Positions 1 through 9,666 are shown, counted from the stretch's first letter. The stretch: DNA of 64,000 nt from CAZUGA01 sp964619885 (GCA_964619885.1 CAZUGA010000015.1:27543-91542), one strand, 5' to 3'. The notes: a model not told the origin generated them from the letters alone. Numbers and translations are program-made.

Positions 1-436
1 GAATGCTGTTAGAAACGGTAATTGTGCCGTAATTCCGGTTGCGGAATGTGACTTGTTGAACCAGCGTCTTTCCAGGATTGAAAACCCAACGATAAAACCG
101 GCCGAACCATAATGGCCAGCTTCGATCCGCCCAAACCTCACCACGGCAGGCGTTATTGTTGCGATCACCGTTAACTGACACAAACCGGGCGCATCGCCCG
201 GGTTCAAATCCGTGTTCAGACCACACATTCATATCCGGGAAACGTTCCTGTATCTCTGCGCCTACTGAGATCCGAAGCAGCTGGAGTTCTAATTGGCGGT
301 CGATTGCCTTAGCAGAGACAAGAACGTCGTGTCGAGATTTCTGGTTAGCCTGATAGAGAACGTATGCCGCTGTTATGAGCAAGCAAATGAAGGCAATAAG
401 AACAATTCGAATTATCAGGTAGATTTTCAGATTCAT
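1..436 (-). CDS. Sensor histidine kinase, N-terminal part (runs off left edge)
   Basis: The frame is open from an ATG at 436 down to base 1, so only the first ~145 residues are present. Residues 4-26 form one hydrophobic helix (LIIRIVLIAFICLL) followed by YQANQKSRHD, typical of a signal anchor. After it comes a periplasmic stretch with ELQLLRI, a cysteine pair (GRCARF and NACRG) and WFGRFYRWVFNPG. That layout matches the sensor regions of a group of proteobacterial two-component kinases as I remember them. The kinase core lies outside the window, so the assignment rests on the sensor part alone. The gene starts about 130 bp from a strong palindrome at 567-583. Confidence 0.6.
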   Translation of the reverse strand, partial: MNLKIYLIIRIVLIAFICLLITAAYVLYQANQKSRHDVLVSAKAIDRQLELQLLRISVGAEIQERFPDMNVWSEHGFEPGRCARFVSVNGDRNNNACRGEVWADRSWPLWFGRFYRWVFNPGKTLVQQVTFRNRNYGTITVSNSI

Positions 437-849
437 AGAACACTAATCGTTTTGAAAACTTTCCACAATGAGCATGTGTCTCTGAAGGTCAGTCGTGACC
501 CTGAATTCATATTGCTAACCCCATTTTATGTAGGCTTGGTGTCTATGGAAAGTGACCATTGTGACAACGGGCAATTTGCCCGTAGATTGCGGGCAATAAT
601 CGGATTACGAATCAATATCCTGTTAGATATTCTGTCTGCGTGAAAACTGAACAAAATACGAATAAGTCGGATACAACGCATCTTGCAACATTCCGTCTGA
701 AACATAGACTGGGTATGAGTAAGCCATTTGATGATCATTGGACTTCGTTCGCAATCACAATGTTTAGAAAAACGCCGATAGAGCTCAACCTGAAAATCCA
801 GTCAAGTTCCCTGAGCTGAGTAAGCAGAAATCGAATACATTTTAAATAT
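437..849. other. Intergenic region between divergent genes
   Basis: No convincing gene. Short open frames on both strands (293-643 plus, 526-738 minus) lack a ribosome binding site and family resemblance. The one notable element is the palindrome listed separately at 567-583. The region must carry the promoters of the leftward kinase gene and the rightward cupin remnant. Confidence 0.5.
567..583. promoter_or_regulatory. Palindromic operator-like site
   Basis: ACGGGCAA-T-TTGCCCGT is a perfect 8-bp inverted repeat around one central base. A further half-site CGGGCAA lies at 590-596, one helical turn away. The spacing and divergent gene arrangement suggest a transcription factor site rather than a terminator, since no T-run follows. 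The regulator is unknown. Confidence 0.4.
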
Positions 850-1236
850 TTGAGGGTGATGGATATGACCAGATACAGTTTTGACGACAGCAATATTCGA
901 TGGCATAAGTTAGGAGACTTGGAGTATTTCGTTTATGACGTACTCGATGTCGATGAACAAAACAATATCGTCGATGTGATTTTTAAATTCGAACCCAATA
1001 AGCAAATCGTTCTTCATAGGCATAAGGTGCTTAACAAAACATTTGTCGTTCAGGGCGAGCATCGTTTCTATGAGGCAGATGGCAGGCTCAAGGAGGTATG
1101 TCCCGTTGGTAGTCTAACCTCAAGACCCGCAAGTGATGACCCTCATCGAGAATGTGGTGGCGACGAAGGTGCTAAGGAACCTAAGCGGCAACTGTTTCCA
1201 GTATTAGGCGTCAGAATGTCTGGTACTCGCTTTTAG
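850..1236 (+). pseudogene. Cupin-domain regulator-like gene, frameshifted at 3' end
   Basis: Residues 1-95 read as a small cupin protein: IVDVIFKFEPNKQIVLHRHKV supplies the metal-binding His pair and TFVVQGEHRFYE the strand that follows. PVGSLTSRPASDDPHRECGGDE matches the conserved C-terminal half of this cupin family as I remember it. After codon 117 (base 1200) the family pattern jumps frame. Read from 1203 the DNA gives IRRQNVWYSLLG, resembling the expected IRGTDGVLYELL, while the original frame stops at 1236. The gene therefore carries at least one indel near 1200 and is probably inactive, unless the frameshift is a sequencing error. I know no specific function for the intact family. Confidence 0.55.
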
Positions 1237-1551
1237 GAAAGCTACAACGCGGTGCAGACAGGAAAAAGAAAAAATTCGGGGGCAGGTCTTTATTCATGTG
1301 CTTTCCAACGTACAATGCGACTCACAGTTGAGTGCTGTACTCGCTATAAACATGATGAATACGGCAAGCAATTTATAAATACTGCTCGTTTTGCTAGATA
1401 TGCAATTTCTCCCTGCGTCTAATATTTAGAATGTTTATTTGAACTCCTAGAAAAATTAGGGACAATCCATCCCTCCGCACAAACTCATTTAAGCAAGATT
1501 TGCCAATAGAGTCCAAGTGCTGACGGCTAAAGTCTGGACTATCACGAAACG
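1237..1551. other. Intergenic region
   Basis: The first part still contains the shifted 3' end of the cupin remnant (to about 1320). I see no gene, strong hairpin or repeat in the rest. It lies at the 3' side of both flanking genes. Confidence 0.5.
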
Positions 1552-3462
1552 CTAAATATTTATACTCATCGGAATCCGGCTGGGCAATAAATGCGGGTAC
1601 GGGATTTCGCGGGATTGATTCCGCGAATGGATTTGATCTTCGATTTGATTAAGCGCTTGCTGGAATCGCTCCAAGGCGTTACCTTTGCCGATCACCCTTT
1701 CATCCTTAAACCACGGGAAGTATGGGAAATTATTGCTTCTATAATAGCCGAGCCGGCGGTAGTAAACGCCGCCGAGCACGTGCAATATGTCTAATTGATC
1801 GGATGCAATTTTGACTGGTGGTAGGGTGCCCAGCCATTCCGGTTCGGTGCCTCCGGCCGGGTCTTTGACGCCCCAGATCACGCCCGATATAGCGGGCGCA
1901 TAGGCCATGATACTGCTTTGCGGAAAATTAACCGCGGCGTGCTGCGCGCTGCTGGTAAAAATAACCATGGTCAACACTTCGGCTAATTGGGCTTTTGACG
2001 TGATGGGTTTGAATCCTTTTAGCTTTCCTCGATCGATCAGATTGTCCGTCCAAGCGGCCAGTTCGCTATCGGCGTTGACTGCGTCGTCATTTTCGTAATA
2101 AATATCGAGATAGTCCGATACCCACTGCTGGATTGCATCCCAAACCAACAACGCATCATCGCGGTACGGAAAATCCGCTAATATGGCAGGGTTATCGACG
2201 CCGCGCCGTTTCAAATCAGTCGGCAGCATATTTTCGTAAAAATCGAAAGCCAGGCGATCTTTCCCAGCGGCCTCCTGACTGCATTCAATTTTCGCCGCCA
2301 GAATTTTTTCGATGGACCCTCCCGGCGCAATCAACCCGGTTGCGGCCTCTTTATTGATATTTAAGGTGCCTTCAAAATGCGGCATCAACAATATATTAAT
2401 CGGGTGCTGCTTGGCCAGATTGCGGTGCGTCGCGACCACAAACGCCTCAATCAACAGGTGCGTTCTACCCAAATGAACGAATAGTTCGTGGTAATTGCCT
2501 TCGGCCATTTGAACGATGCTTTTGGCGGTTTGCCACGGCCAGTAGCCTGGTTCATCCGGACCGGTTTCGGCATAAACGATTTCATGCTCGGCAGAATTTT
2601 GCGTGCGCTGTATCGCCACTGGAACCAGCTTGTCTTGACCTTCCGGCCGGGAAAACAAGGCCAACGGGGCGAATAATTGCTTGGCCAGTCCTTCAACCTC
2701 ACCAGGGTTGTCCACCAACGGCTGGATTTCTGCGTAATCCAATACAAATAATCGATTGCTGCTAAGCGCCTCGGCCAACGAATCGGTTTGACCCATTACC
2801 GATTGATAGCCCTGCTCTGTCACCGGAAAGTTATCGGGTATTTGGGTGATGCACTGGATCAACATTGGATTAGGTCCGCCGAGACGATAATAGGCGAATA
2901 GTTCATCTTGCCGAAAATTTTCCGCGACGCTTTGCAATTCGATTGATTTGAACAAACTTTTGAACGGTGTCAAACCAGATTGCTGCACGAGCTTTTCCTC
3001 GACTGGATGTTTATCGACAATTTTTTGCAGCCGGTCCAATTCTTTGGTCGGTGAAGCAATTCCGGTGAATATTACCCGGCTCGCTACCGATACGGTTTCT
3101 CCAAGCAACGATCCAACCGATTCGCCATCGCCTTTGGGTTGCGATTTTTTAATACGCTTGAGATTATTTCTTATGGATTTAAGTTGGCCGTCAGTACCGC
3201 CGCTGCCCCCGCCTACAAAATTCAGCAATCGATTCTCGACCACCTCCAAACCGATTTCCAATGACTTGACCAACCAGGCGATGGTCGGTTTATCACTGGA
3301 CGGAACCTCCATCGACATCGGAATGCCTTCCACATTGGGAACATTATCGCTCCAAATATATTGGATTTGGGTATCCGCTAGTTGCTGTTTTCGGCGTGCT
3401 TGCTCGGTGGGTGAATCGCTTTGAGGCAACGATGGGGATTTGCGGTAGTTGCGGCAGAACAT
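1552..3462 (-). CDS. Lipoxygenase family protein
   Basis: A 636-residue non-heme iron lipoxygenase, which dioxygenates polyunsaturated fatty acids to hydroperoxides. The family signature is clear. FVHLGRTHLLIEAF gives the first two iron ligands (about H330 and H335), followed by ATHRNLAKQHPINILLMPHF. SSAQHAAVNFPQ gives the third His (about H508) with the N ligand four residues on. The chain ends PSRIPMSINI, so the C-terminal isoleucine carboxylate ligand (I636) is present. There is no N-terminal PLAT domain, as in other bacterial enzymes, and no clear signal peptide. AGGAG sits 7 bases before the ATG. It appears monocistronic. Substrate and regiospecificity cannot be read from the sequence. 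Confidence 0.92.
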   Translation of the reverse strand: MFCRNYRKSPSLPQSDSPTEQARRKQQLADTQIQYIWSDNVPNVEGIPMSMEVPSSDKPTIAWLVKSLEIGLEVVENRLLNFVGGGSGGTDGQLKSIRNNLKRIKKSQPKGDGESVGSLLGETVSVASRVIFTGIASPTKELDRLQKIVDKHPVEEKLVQQSGLTPFKSLFKSIELQSVAENFRQDELFAYYRLGGPNPMLIQCITQIPDNFPVTEQGYQSVMGQTDSLAEALSSNRLFVLDYAEIQPLVDNPGEVEGLAKQLFAPLALFSRPEGQDKLVPVAIQRTQNSAEHEIVYAETGPDEPGYWPWQTAKSIVQMAEGNYHELFVHLGRTHLLIEAFVVATHRNLAKQHPINILLMPHFEGTLNINKEAATGLIAPGGSIEKILAAKIECSQEAAGKDRLAFDFYENMLPTDLKRRGVDNPAILADFPYRDDALLVWDAIQQWVSDYLDIYYENDDAVNADSELAAWTDNLIDRGKLKGFKPITSKAQLAEVLTMVIFTSSAQHAAVNFPQSSIMAYAPAISGVIWGVKDPAGGTEPEWLGTLPPVKIASDQLDILHVLGGVYYRRLGYYRSNNFPYFPWFKDERVIGKGNALERFQQALNQIEDQIHSRNQSREIPYPHLLPSRIPMSINI

Positions 3463-3935
3463 AGAAACTCCTTTTTATTTATTGTATAAAGTCACCGGAA
3501 TGCGATGACACCGGTTCCTCACACCTCAATATACGCCAAAATATTTTATGCAGCAACGCGATGGAAAGCCCCTGATTTTAAGACTTAACGATAATGCAAT
3601 ATCGTTTTAGAACCGTTTAAGATTAACATTCAATTGCGTTGATCAAATCTCACAGCAAATCCTTTATTCAGGTTAAAGCAAACGGGATAATACGGCGATT
3701 TTACAATACTGCTAGAATGACGTAGATGATTAAATTGTCTACCGCGTGTGTTATTCGAAAGGCAGCTATTCGAATAACTGGTTGGGATCTACACGGAACG
3801 ATGGTTTGAAGCCGAGCTCGAATGTAAAAATGCCAATCTCGAATCTTCGAACTGGCATATTCATTTCACATAATACGACAATCTGAATACTCTATTTTAG
3901 ATCCCGTGACTTTAGACAGCGTGGCCCGATCAATG
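3463..3935. other. Intergenic region upstream of the lipoxygenase
   Basis: No gene seen. It carries the lipoxygenase ribosome binding site and presumably its promoter, plus the perfect inverted repeat listed at 3750-3778. Confidence 0.5.
3750..3778. repeat. Perfect 10-bp inverted repeat
   Basis: GTTATTCGAA at 3750-3759 and TTCGAATAAC at 3769-3778 are exact reverse complements around a 9-base loop. No T-run follows on either strand. It could be a terminator-like hairpin for the leftward gene ending at 3936 or an operator for the lipoxygenase gene; the sequence does not decide. Confidence 0.45.
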
Positions 3936-4220
3936 CTAGTCTTTAGACTTGACATCAGAATGCCCCAGGTCTTTGCCTTGGGCAATTTCATCCCTGACCC
4001 GTTGTTTCAGCTCGGCCATCTCCGGGAAACGGCCTTCGGCCTTTCTTGACCAGACCAAATTTCCGTTTGCGACAATCTCAAATACGCCACTAGTACCAGG
4101 CTTCAAACTCAGTTCGGTAATCTCCTGCTCGAATGTGACCAATAGTTCCTGAGCCATCCAAGCTGCTCTGAGCAACCAACGGCATTGCGTGCAATAGCTT
4201 ATAGAAATGCGATTCTCCAA
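3936..4220 (-). CDS. SelW-like (Rdx family) thioredoxin-fold protein, Cys form
   Basis: A 94-residue member of the SelT/SelW/SelH (Rdx) family. ISISYCTQCRWLLRAAW carries the CxxC redox motif, with Cys where selenoprotein versions carry Sec. The ending LGHSD is typical of bacterial members. These proteins have a thioredoxin-like fold and are thought to be thiol redox proteins; the partner is unknown. The start is a TTG with GGGAGA ten bases upstream; an in-frame TGA shortly before rules out a much earlier start. It is transcribed in the same direction as the FMN reductase at 4521-5102 but 300 bp away. Confidence 0.85.
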   Translation of the reverse strand: MENRISISYCTQCRWLLRAAWMAQELLVTFEQEITELSLKPGTSGVFEIVANGNLVWSRKAEGRFPEMAELKQRVRDEIAQGKDLGHSDVKSKD

Positions 4221-4520
4221 TTTGATCAGTTCTCCCGAGATTTTCCTGATTCATGTAACAAATCTAGACTACGCGAACATGATAGACGTGTTTGTTCGAA
4301 ATATACTGTCAGCGGACACCAACCGTTCCTCGCAGGAGATGTCCAGAACCAGCAGTCTGAGTCAGTCGAACGACTACTTGCTTAGCCTGTTCTGCTCGGG
4401 CACCTAAACCTCGGCGTGTATTTTCGCGTCAACCATGTTCTTGGGCAGATCGGTTCAATTTTGCAGGAGTCCAGACGATACTTACGTTGTTCTATAGACC
4501 CGGTTTACCATCAATGCTCC

Positions 4521-5102
4521 TCAGTCTTGCAATCTCCCCAACATCTGTGCCACGTTTGCTCCGAGCATCGTTACCCGACTTTGCATCGATGAATCTATCA
4601 AACCAACATTGGTATCAAATGCTTTAGTCGCCAAAGGGACAGCAACCTGATCCGGTAACACAATACAACCCACGTTACCCAGAATAGAGCGAACGTGGAC
4701 CAAGCCGCGCAAACCACCCAATGCGCCGGGTGATGTACTCATCAAGCTTACTACTTTACCTTTAAAACACTGCAAAGGTTGTTCGCCCGCTTCCTTGCGT
4801 GAAACCCAATCGATCGTATTTTTTAGTACGCCAGTGATTGAGCTATTGTATTCGGGGCATGCGATGAGCATGCCCTGATGTGAAAACATTAAGGCTTTGA
4901 GTGCCTTGGCTTGCTCCGGCACACCGTTTTGTTCCTCCCAATCACCGTCATATATAGGCATGGCGTATTCGCTTAGTCGTATCACAGTGACGGATGCGCC
5001 CGCATCTTCAGCACCTTTTGCCGCAATTTCAACCAATTTATGATTAAAAGAAGCACCGCGCGTACTACCTGAAAATGCAAGAATCTTTGGCCTATTGCTC
5101 AT
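4521..5102 (-). CDS. NAD(P)H-dependent FMN reductase (ChrR/YieF-like)
   Basis: A 193-residue flavodoxin-fold reductase. FSGSTRGASFN near the N-terminus is the FMN phosphate-binding loop, and CPEYNSSITGVLKNTIDW contains the isoalloxazine-contacting PEYN motif. The family reduces quinones, chromate, azo compounds or free FMN with NAD(P)H, usually as a homotetramer. AAGGA lies eight bases before the ATG. The 5' flank (5103-5609) is shared with the divergent DUF2780 gene. The physiological substrate cannot be told from sequence. Confidence 0.88.
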   Translation of the reverse strand: MSNRPKILAFSGSTRGASFNHKLVEIAAKGAEDAGASVTVIRLSEYAMPIYDGDWEEQNGVPEQAKALKALMFSHQGMLIACPEYNSSITGVLKNTIDWVSRKEAGEQPLQCFKGKVVSLMSTSPGALGGLRGLVHVRSILGNVGCIVLPDQVAVPLATKAFDTNVGLIDSSMQSRVTMLGANVAQMLGRLQD

Positions 5103-5609
5103 ATTTTTTTCCTTAAGATGAAATTCAGGCCAAGCGCTACCTTCGCCATATTCTAAATTGCTGTCATACTACCGAAAAAGCATTTTAGGTTAAACTGGAA
5201 ATCTACGTCGCTTTCTTAGCTCCGATGACAGCGAATTCCTCTCTCAATTAACCCTAAAAAGAGTTAAAATTTGTTACGCAATGATCCCCTCAAATGCCAT
5301 TGATTAGAGCAAACAGGCCCGCAAAACCAGCAAAAACAAAGCATTGAGAAATAGACCATCAGTTTTGGATATCGGACCCTTGCAATGGAACGCAATACGT
5401 TCATTTACTGTTCAGAGAACTCTGACTAACATCGATTTCACGAAAGCCAGGGGTATTAAATTTGGATAAGGCGCTTTTCAGGAGGATAACATAACGGTTA
5501 CAGACTAAATCCCGGGCGACCTACTTAATTAATGACCAGCTCATATTAATAAATACTAAACGGGAGTTGTTGAACTCCCATAATAACCCACTCAACCTAG
5601 GAGGTTGTA
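5103..5609. other. Divergent intergenic region with leader hairpin
   Basis: No gene. It must carry promoters for the FMN reductase (leftward) and the DUF2780 gene (rightward). At 5562-5579, GGGAGTT-GTTG-AACTCCC forms a perfect 7-bp stem with a 4-base loop. The stem ends 30 bases before the ATG at 5610 and just ahead of a strong AGGAGG site. It could stabilise the mRNA leader or regulate translation. Confidence 0.5.
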
Positions 5610-6194
5610 ATGATCGATAATTATCTAAAACCCAAATGGACCGTAATGGTCTTTGCATTAAGCGTGAGCAGTACATCGGTGGTATTCGCCGAGGGCGGCC
5701 TGATGGATTCAGTCGGTGGAGGACTGGATGCAGCCAAGGGCGCAGCCGAAATAGCGCAACCCAGCACCGAATCAGTAGCGACTAGCGCCGTAAGCGGAGA
5801 AAGTTCATCGTTGGTCGACAGCTTAACCAGCAAACTCGGCGTTACCCCGGAACAGGCCGAAGGCGGTGCAGGCTCACTATTTCAAGCCGCAAAAGATAAA
5901 TTGGGAGCGGATAGCTTCCAGAGTATCTCGGATGCCGTACCCGGCATGGACGGTTTGCTGGGTGCAGCGCCCAAAGCAGAAGGAGCGAGCGGCCTGGCGG
6001 GTAACGTAGCCGGCCTTGGCGGTGATTCCGCCAGCAGCGCGGTGGGCGCGGCGTCGGTCGCTAACAATTTCCAACAGCTGGGACTGTCGTCCGACATGGT
6101 CGGAAAATTTGTTCCTGTTGTGGTCGACTACGTCAAAACCCAGGGTGGAGAAACCGTAGCAAATCTACTCGGAGGCGCACTAGGTGGATTCTGA
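5610..6194 (+). CDS. DUF2780 (VcgC/VcgE) exported protein
   Basis: A 194-residue protein with a signal peptide (hydrophobic VMVFALSVSSTSVVFA, likely cut after VFA). The mature part is rich in Gly, Ala and Ser. The DUF2780 core is visible: LVDSLTSKLGVTPEQAEGG, then DAVPGMDGLLGAAP, then a C-terminal helix region NNFQQLGLSSDMVGKFVPVV and a GGALGGF tail. The biochemical role of the family is unknown. Translation is probably efficient, since AGGAGG lies 7 bases before the ATG, preceded by a small hairpin. It is not obviously in an operon. Confidence 0.8.
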   Translation: MIDNYLKPKWTVMVFALSVSSTSVVFAEGGLMDSVGGGLDAAKGAAEIAQPSTESVATSAVSGESSSLVDSLTSKLGVTPEQAEGGAGSLFQAAKDKLGADSFQSISDAVPGMDGLLGAAPKAEGASGLAGNVAGLGGDSASSAVGAASVANNFQQLGLSSDMVGKFVPVVVDYVKTQGGETVANLLGGALGGF

Positions 6195-6317
6195 AAGGGT
6201 CGAAAAAAACCCCTATCGACAAAAATCTTTCTGCTCTATTTGTCTATGCAACTAGCTAGAGGAAGACCCACCCTCTCTCCACAATAAGCACCGAGACGGT
6301 CGCGCAACGCGCGGCCG

Positions 6318-6524
6318 TCACTCCAACTTTATGGTTCCATCCAATTGATGCTTAACATCCAGATCGGGAAGCTCTAGCGTCATTCGAATAGCCAAGCTCT
6401 CGGACCCGGTTAGTGTTCCATCGTTGATCGAATTTTGAACCGTGTGTTCGATCTCGCGTTGCGAACTTATCCCTACCTTTTTTAGAAATTTGCGGATCTC
6501 CATATTTAGCGTGTCTTCGTTCAT
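6318..6524 (-). CDS. DUF6494 family small protein
   Basis: A 68-residue protein starting MNEDTLNMEIRKFLKK, the hallmark beginning of a small proteobacterial family of unknown function. QREIEHTVQNSINDG and a C-terminal beta region (DLDVKHQLDGTIKLE) follow. I place the start at 6524 rather than the longer frame start at 6566, because GGAGG lies six bases before this ATG and the family begins here. No signal peptide, membrane segment or cysteines. It is separated from the rightward FAD/Fe-S gene by about 245 bp. Confidence 0.75.
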   Translation of the reverse strand: MNEDTLNMEIRKFLKKVGISSQREIEHTVQNSINDGTLTGSESLAIRMTLELPDLDVKHQLDGTIKLE

Positions 6525-6768
6525 GGTGACCTCCATCACTTCGTGCCCGTGGTACTGAAGTGACAAGATTATACGCTTTTGTCCAAAATATCTTAAAGTA
6601 TTGGATTTTGGCGTCTATCAACTAAAGATTGATGCACACAAACACGTCAAGTGTTATCGTACATATAAAGTCGAATGTACGTCTCTTTGGTGCGCGGACC
6701 GCATTATGAGAAAGGATAACGAACGTTTAAAGAACTGATTCGAAACGAAATGTGCAAACGCGGAATCG

Positions 6769-9666
6769 ATGGATAAATTCCTGCGGGAACTTATCCGACA
6801 AATCGACGGGGAGATTCTAACCGACAGACTTTCCCGCAGATTGTACGCGACCGATGCGTCGCCGTTCCAACAACTACCGATAGCGATTGCCAGGCCGGCA
6901 AATACAAAAGATTGTATCGCCATTGTCAGGCTGGCAAAACGCTTCAATCGAGCATTAATCCCCCGGGCGGCAGGAACCAGTCTGGCCGGGCAATGTGTCG
7001 GCGATGGACTGATCGTAGACACAAGCCGGCACCTCAATAACATCCTCCACATCGATACCGAAAAACACCGCGCAGTGGTACAACCCGGAGTGGTTTGCGA
7101 ACAGCTCAATACAGAGCTAGTAACACACAATCTTGTATTCGGACCGGATCCGTCCACATCAAATTATTGCACTCTAGGGGGTATGGCCGGTAACAACGCC
7201 TGGGGCATACATAGCCAGCGCTACGGCGCGACACGCGATAACATCGAGTCAATGGAAGTTGTACTCGGTGACGGACGTTTAACCCGGTTCGGACCCGTGG
7301 ACAATGCATTGCTTCGGCAAAAATGTGAGCTCGATAACTACGAAGGTCGGATTTACCGCACCGTGACAAACATCATCAACACGCAACGGCAATTGATCGA
7401 GGAGCGCATCTCATCACCCGATGGCATCTATCGAAATACTGGTTATGCGCTGGACGTGCTTGCCCAAATGGAACCGTGGCGACAGGATGGCCCAGCTTTT
7501 AATCTGGCACCGTTCTTGTGTGGTTCTGAGGGTACGCTGGCGCTGACGACGGCTTTGGAAGTTAAACTTGTAGCAAAACCAGACCACCGCGTTTTGTTTT
7601 GCGCGCATTTTGATAGTATCGATCAGGCTCTAGAATCGGTGCCAGAAGTACTCAAGCATGACCCTACCGCATTGGAGATCATCGATCACCACATACTGGA
7701 ACGCAGCAAATACGATATTCAACAACGCCGCAACCGATTCTGGTTGAGCGGTGACCCGCAAGCTGTGTTACTAATCGAATTGCACGCTAATTCCCGGCAT
7801 GCAGAAGCTTCTTTGAAAAATGCGGCGGAGCAATTGCGTGCTGAGACTCCAGCTTACGTGGTAACTATTGTCGAAGCACCAGAAATCAATCAGGTTTGGG
7901 CCCTGCGCAAAGCCGGATTGGGTATGTTGATGGGTGTTCAAGGCGGTAAAAAAGCCGTCACCGGTATCGAAGATTGCGCGGTTGGCGTCGCCGATCTGGC
8001 CACCTATTGTGCCGACATCAAACGAATCTTAGCGAGTTACGATACCGATTGTGTGGTGTACGGGCCCGCGGGCCGCGGCACCTTGCATCTGCGGCCGGAG
8101 CTGGACCTATCCAACCGTTCCGGTCAGCGCCGCTACCGCAAGATTCTGGATAAGGTGGCCACAACCGTTATAAGCTACAACGGCTCGCTCTCCGCCAAAC
8201 ACGGTGACGGCCGCTTGCGTGGATACCTGTTGGAACGTCAGCTGGGGAGCGAAATACTTGCATTGTTGCACCGGGTAAAACACGCCTTTGACCCAAGCGG
8301 GATCCTTAACCCAGGCAAAATTCTCGATACACCTAAACCGGATCACGATTTCCGCCCCTTCGATTCCAGCACCGCACGCAAATTCAACAAGGTTTTCGAT
8401 TGGTCAGCGGATGGCGGTTTGGCCCCGGCAATACAAAAATGTAACGGCGCTGGTGTCTGTCTGCAGAGCGCTAGCAATGGGAGTATGTGTCCGTCTTATC
8501 AGGCAACGCGCGAAGAAAAAAATGGAACCCGCGGCCGCGCCAATATTCTGCGGCAATTCCTGAGCAGTGCCGCTATCGGAGACTTGACCGAATACCATGA
8601 AGCCAAACAAGTGCTGGACCTTTGTCTCAGCTGCAAGGCGTGTAAATCAGAGTGCCCCGCTGGGGTCGACATGGCCCGGATCAAAGCAGAATTCATGCAG
8701 CATTATAATGAAAACTTTGGCGTACCTTTCAGGTCCCAATTGATTGGTAACTTCGATCAGCTAAGCCGATTCGCAATGGTATCGCCAAAATTCGCCAATC
8801 GACTATTGTCGTTTCGGTGGATTAAACGGGCGTTGGGCATTGCAACCGAACGGCGCCTTCCACATCTCGCACTGACACCATTCAGCCGTTGGTGGAAACA
8901 TCACATTCCGCATTTGCACAAGGGTGGCCGGGGCGATGTAGTGCTAATACTGGATCCGTTGATGGAATTTTACGAGCCACATATCGCTATCGCCGCCGTA
9001 CGGGTACTGGAAGCTATGAATTACCGGACCACGGTCACACCGTCTATGTCGTTGGGCCGCTCACTGATAAGCCAGAATATGCTGCACCAAGCTGGTCGAC
9101 AAATCGAACACGCAGTAAAGTACTTATACCCGTTCGCCGAAAAAAAAATTCCGTTGGTCGGGTTGGAACCCTCGGAGATATTGACCCTGCGCGACGAGGC
9201 CGTGGATTTAATCGCCGACGATTCTCAAAAAAAACGCATAAAATGCGTCGCCAAACAGGCCATGCTATTCGACGAATTCATCGCGCAAAACCAGCGAAAA
9301 ATTGGCAAAAAACCGTTGAAACTGAACCCCACACCAAGCAGCGTGATGATCCACGGGCATTGCCATCAAAAATCGCTGGTCGGCATGCATCCTAGTCTGA
9401 CCGCACTGTCCAAAATCCCCAACCTTAACATTACATCCATCCCGTCTGGCTGCTGCGGCATGGCCGGCGCGTTCGGCTATGAGCGGGAACACTATGACAT
9501 TTCATTGAAAATTGGCGAACTCGCACTATTCCCGGCAATACGTAATGCGCCGAAGGACACTCTGTTGGTTGCAACCGGTGCCAGCTGCCGATATCAAATT
9601 TTGGACGGGCTGGGCCGACGCGCGTATCACCCGGCGGAAATTTTGGCGATGGGTATCACAATTTAG
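6769..9666 (+). CDS. FAD-binding and Fe-S D-2-hydroxyacid dehydrogenase (YdiJ-like)
   Basis: A 965-residue fusion of a GlcD-type flavin domain and a GlpC-type Fe-S domain. Residues ~40-240 form the PCMH/FAD-binding fold (PRAAGTSLAGQCVGDG). The FAD-oxidase C-terminal half carries KHGDG at about 476-480 and FDPSGILNPGKI. Two ferredoxin-like cysteine clusters follow (GVCLQSASNGSMCP and CLSCKACKSECP). Two CCG-type motifs close the protein (HGHCHQKSLVG and SGCCGMAGAFGYE). The E. coli relative YdiJ is known as a D-2-hydroxyglutarate dehydrogenase; D-lactate is the other common substrate in the family. The enzyme probably passes electrons to quinone at the inner membrane. Its neighbourhood with a 2-oxoadipate-producing route makes D-2-hydroxyglutarate attractive, but that is inference. 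Confidence 0.85.
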   Translation: MDKFLRELIRQIDGEILTDRLSRRLYATDASPFQQLPIAIARPANTKDCIAIVRLAKRFNRALIPRAAGTSLAGQCVGDGLIVDTSRHLNNILHIDTEKHRAVVQPGVVCEQLNTELVTHNLVFGPDPSTSNYCTLGGMAGNNAWGIHSQRYGATRDNIESMEVVLGDGRLTRFGPVDNALLRQKCELDNYEGRIYRTVTNIINTQRQLIEERISSPDGIYRNTGYALDVLAQMEPWRQDGPAFNLAPFLCGSEGTLALTTALEVKLVAKPDHRVLFCAHFDSIDQALESVPEVLKHDPTALEIIDHHILERSKYDIQQRRNRFWLSGDPQAVLLIELHANSRHAEASLKNAAEQLRAETPAYVVTIVEAPEINQVWALRKAGLGMLMGVQGGKKAVTGIEDCAVGVADLATYCADIKRILASYDTDCVVYGPAGRGTLHLRPELDLSNRSGQRRYRKILDKVATTVISYNGSLSAKHGDGRLRGYLLERQLGSEILALLHRVKHAFDPSGILNPGKILDTPKPDHDFRPFDSSTARKFNKVFDWSADGGLAPAIQKCNGAGVCLQSASNGSMCPSYQATREEKNGTRGRANILRQFLSSAAIGDLTEYHEAKQVLDLCLSCKACKSECPAGVDMARIKAEFMQHYNENFGVPFRSQLIGNFDQLSRFAMVSPKFANRLLSFRWIKRALGIATERRLPHLALTPFSRWWKHHIPHLHKGGRGDVVLILDPLMEFYEPHIAIAAVRVLEAMNYRTTVTPSMSLGRSLISQNMLHQAGRQIEHAVKYLYPFAEKKIPLVGLEPSEILTLRDEAVDLIADDSQKKRIKCVAKQAMLFDEFIAQNQRKIGKKPLKLNPTPSSVMIHGHCHQKSLVGMHPSLTALSKIPNLNITSIPSGCCGMAGAFGYEREHYDISLKIGELALFPAIRNAPKDTLLVATGASCRYQILDGLGRRAYHPAEILAMGITI

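Noticed and set aside
293..643. 116-codon plus-strand frame
   Set aside because: It is antisense to the sensor-kinase N-terminus at 1-436, has no binding site and no family pattern.
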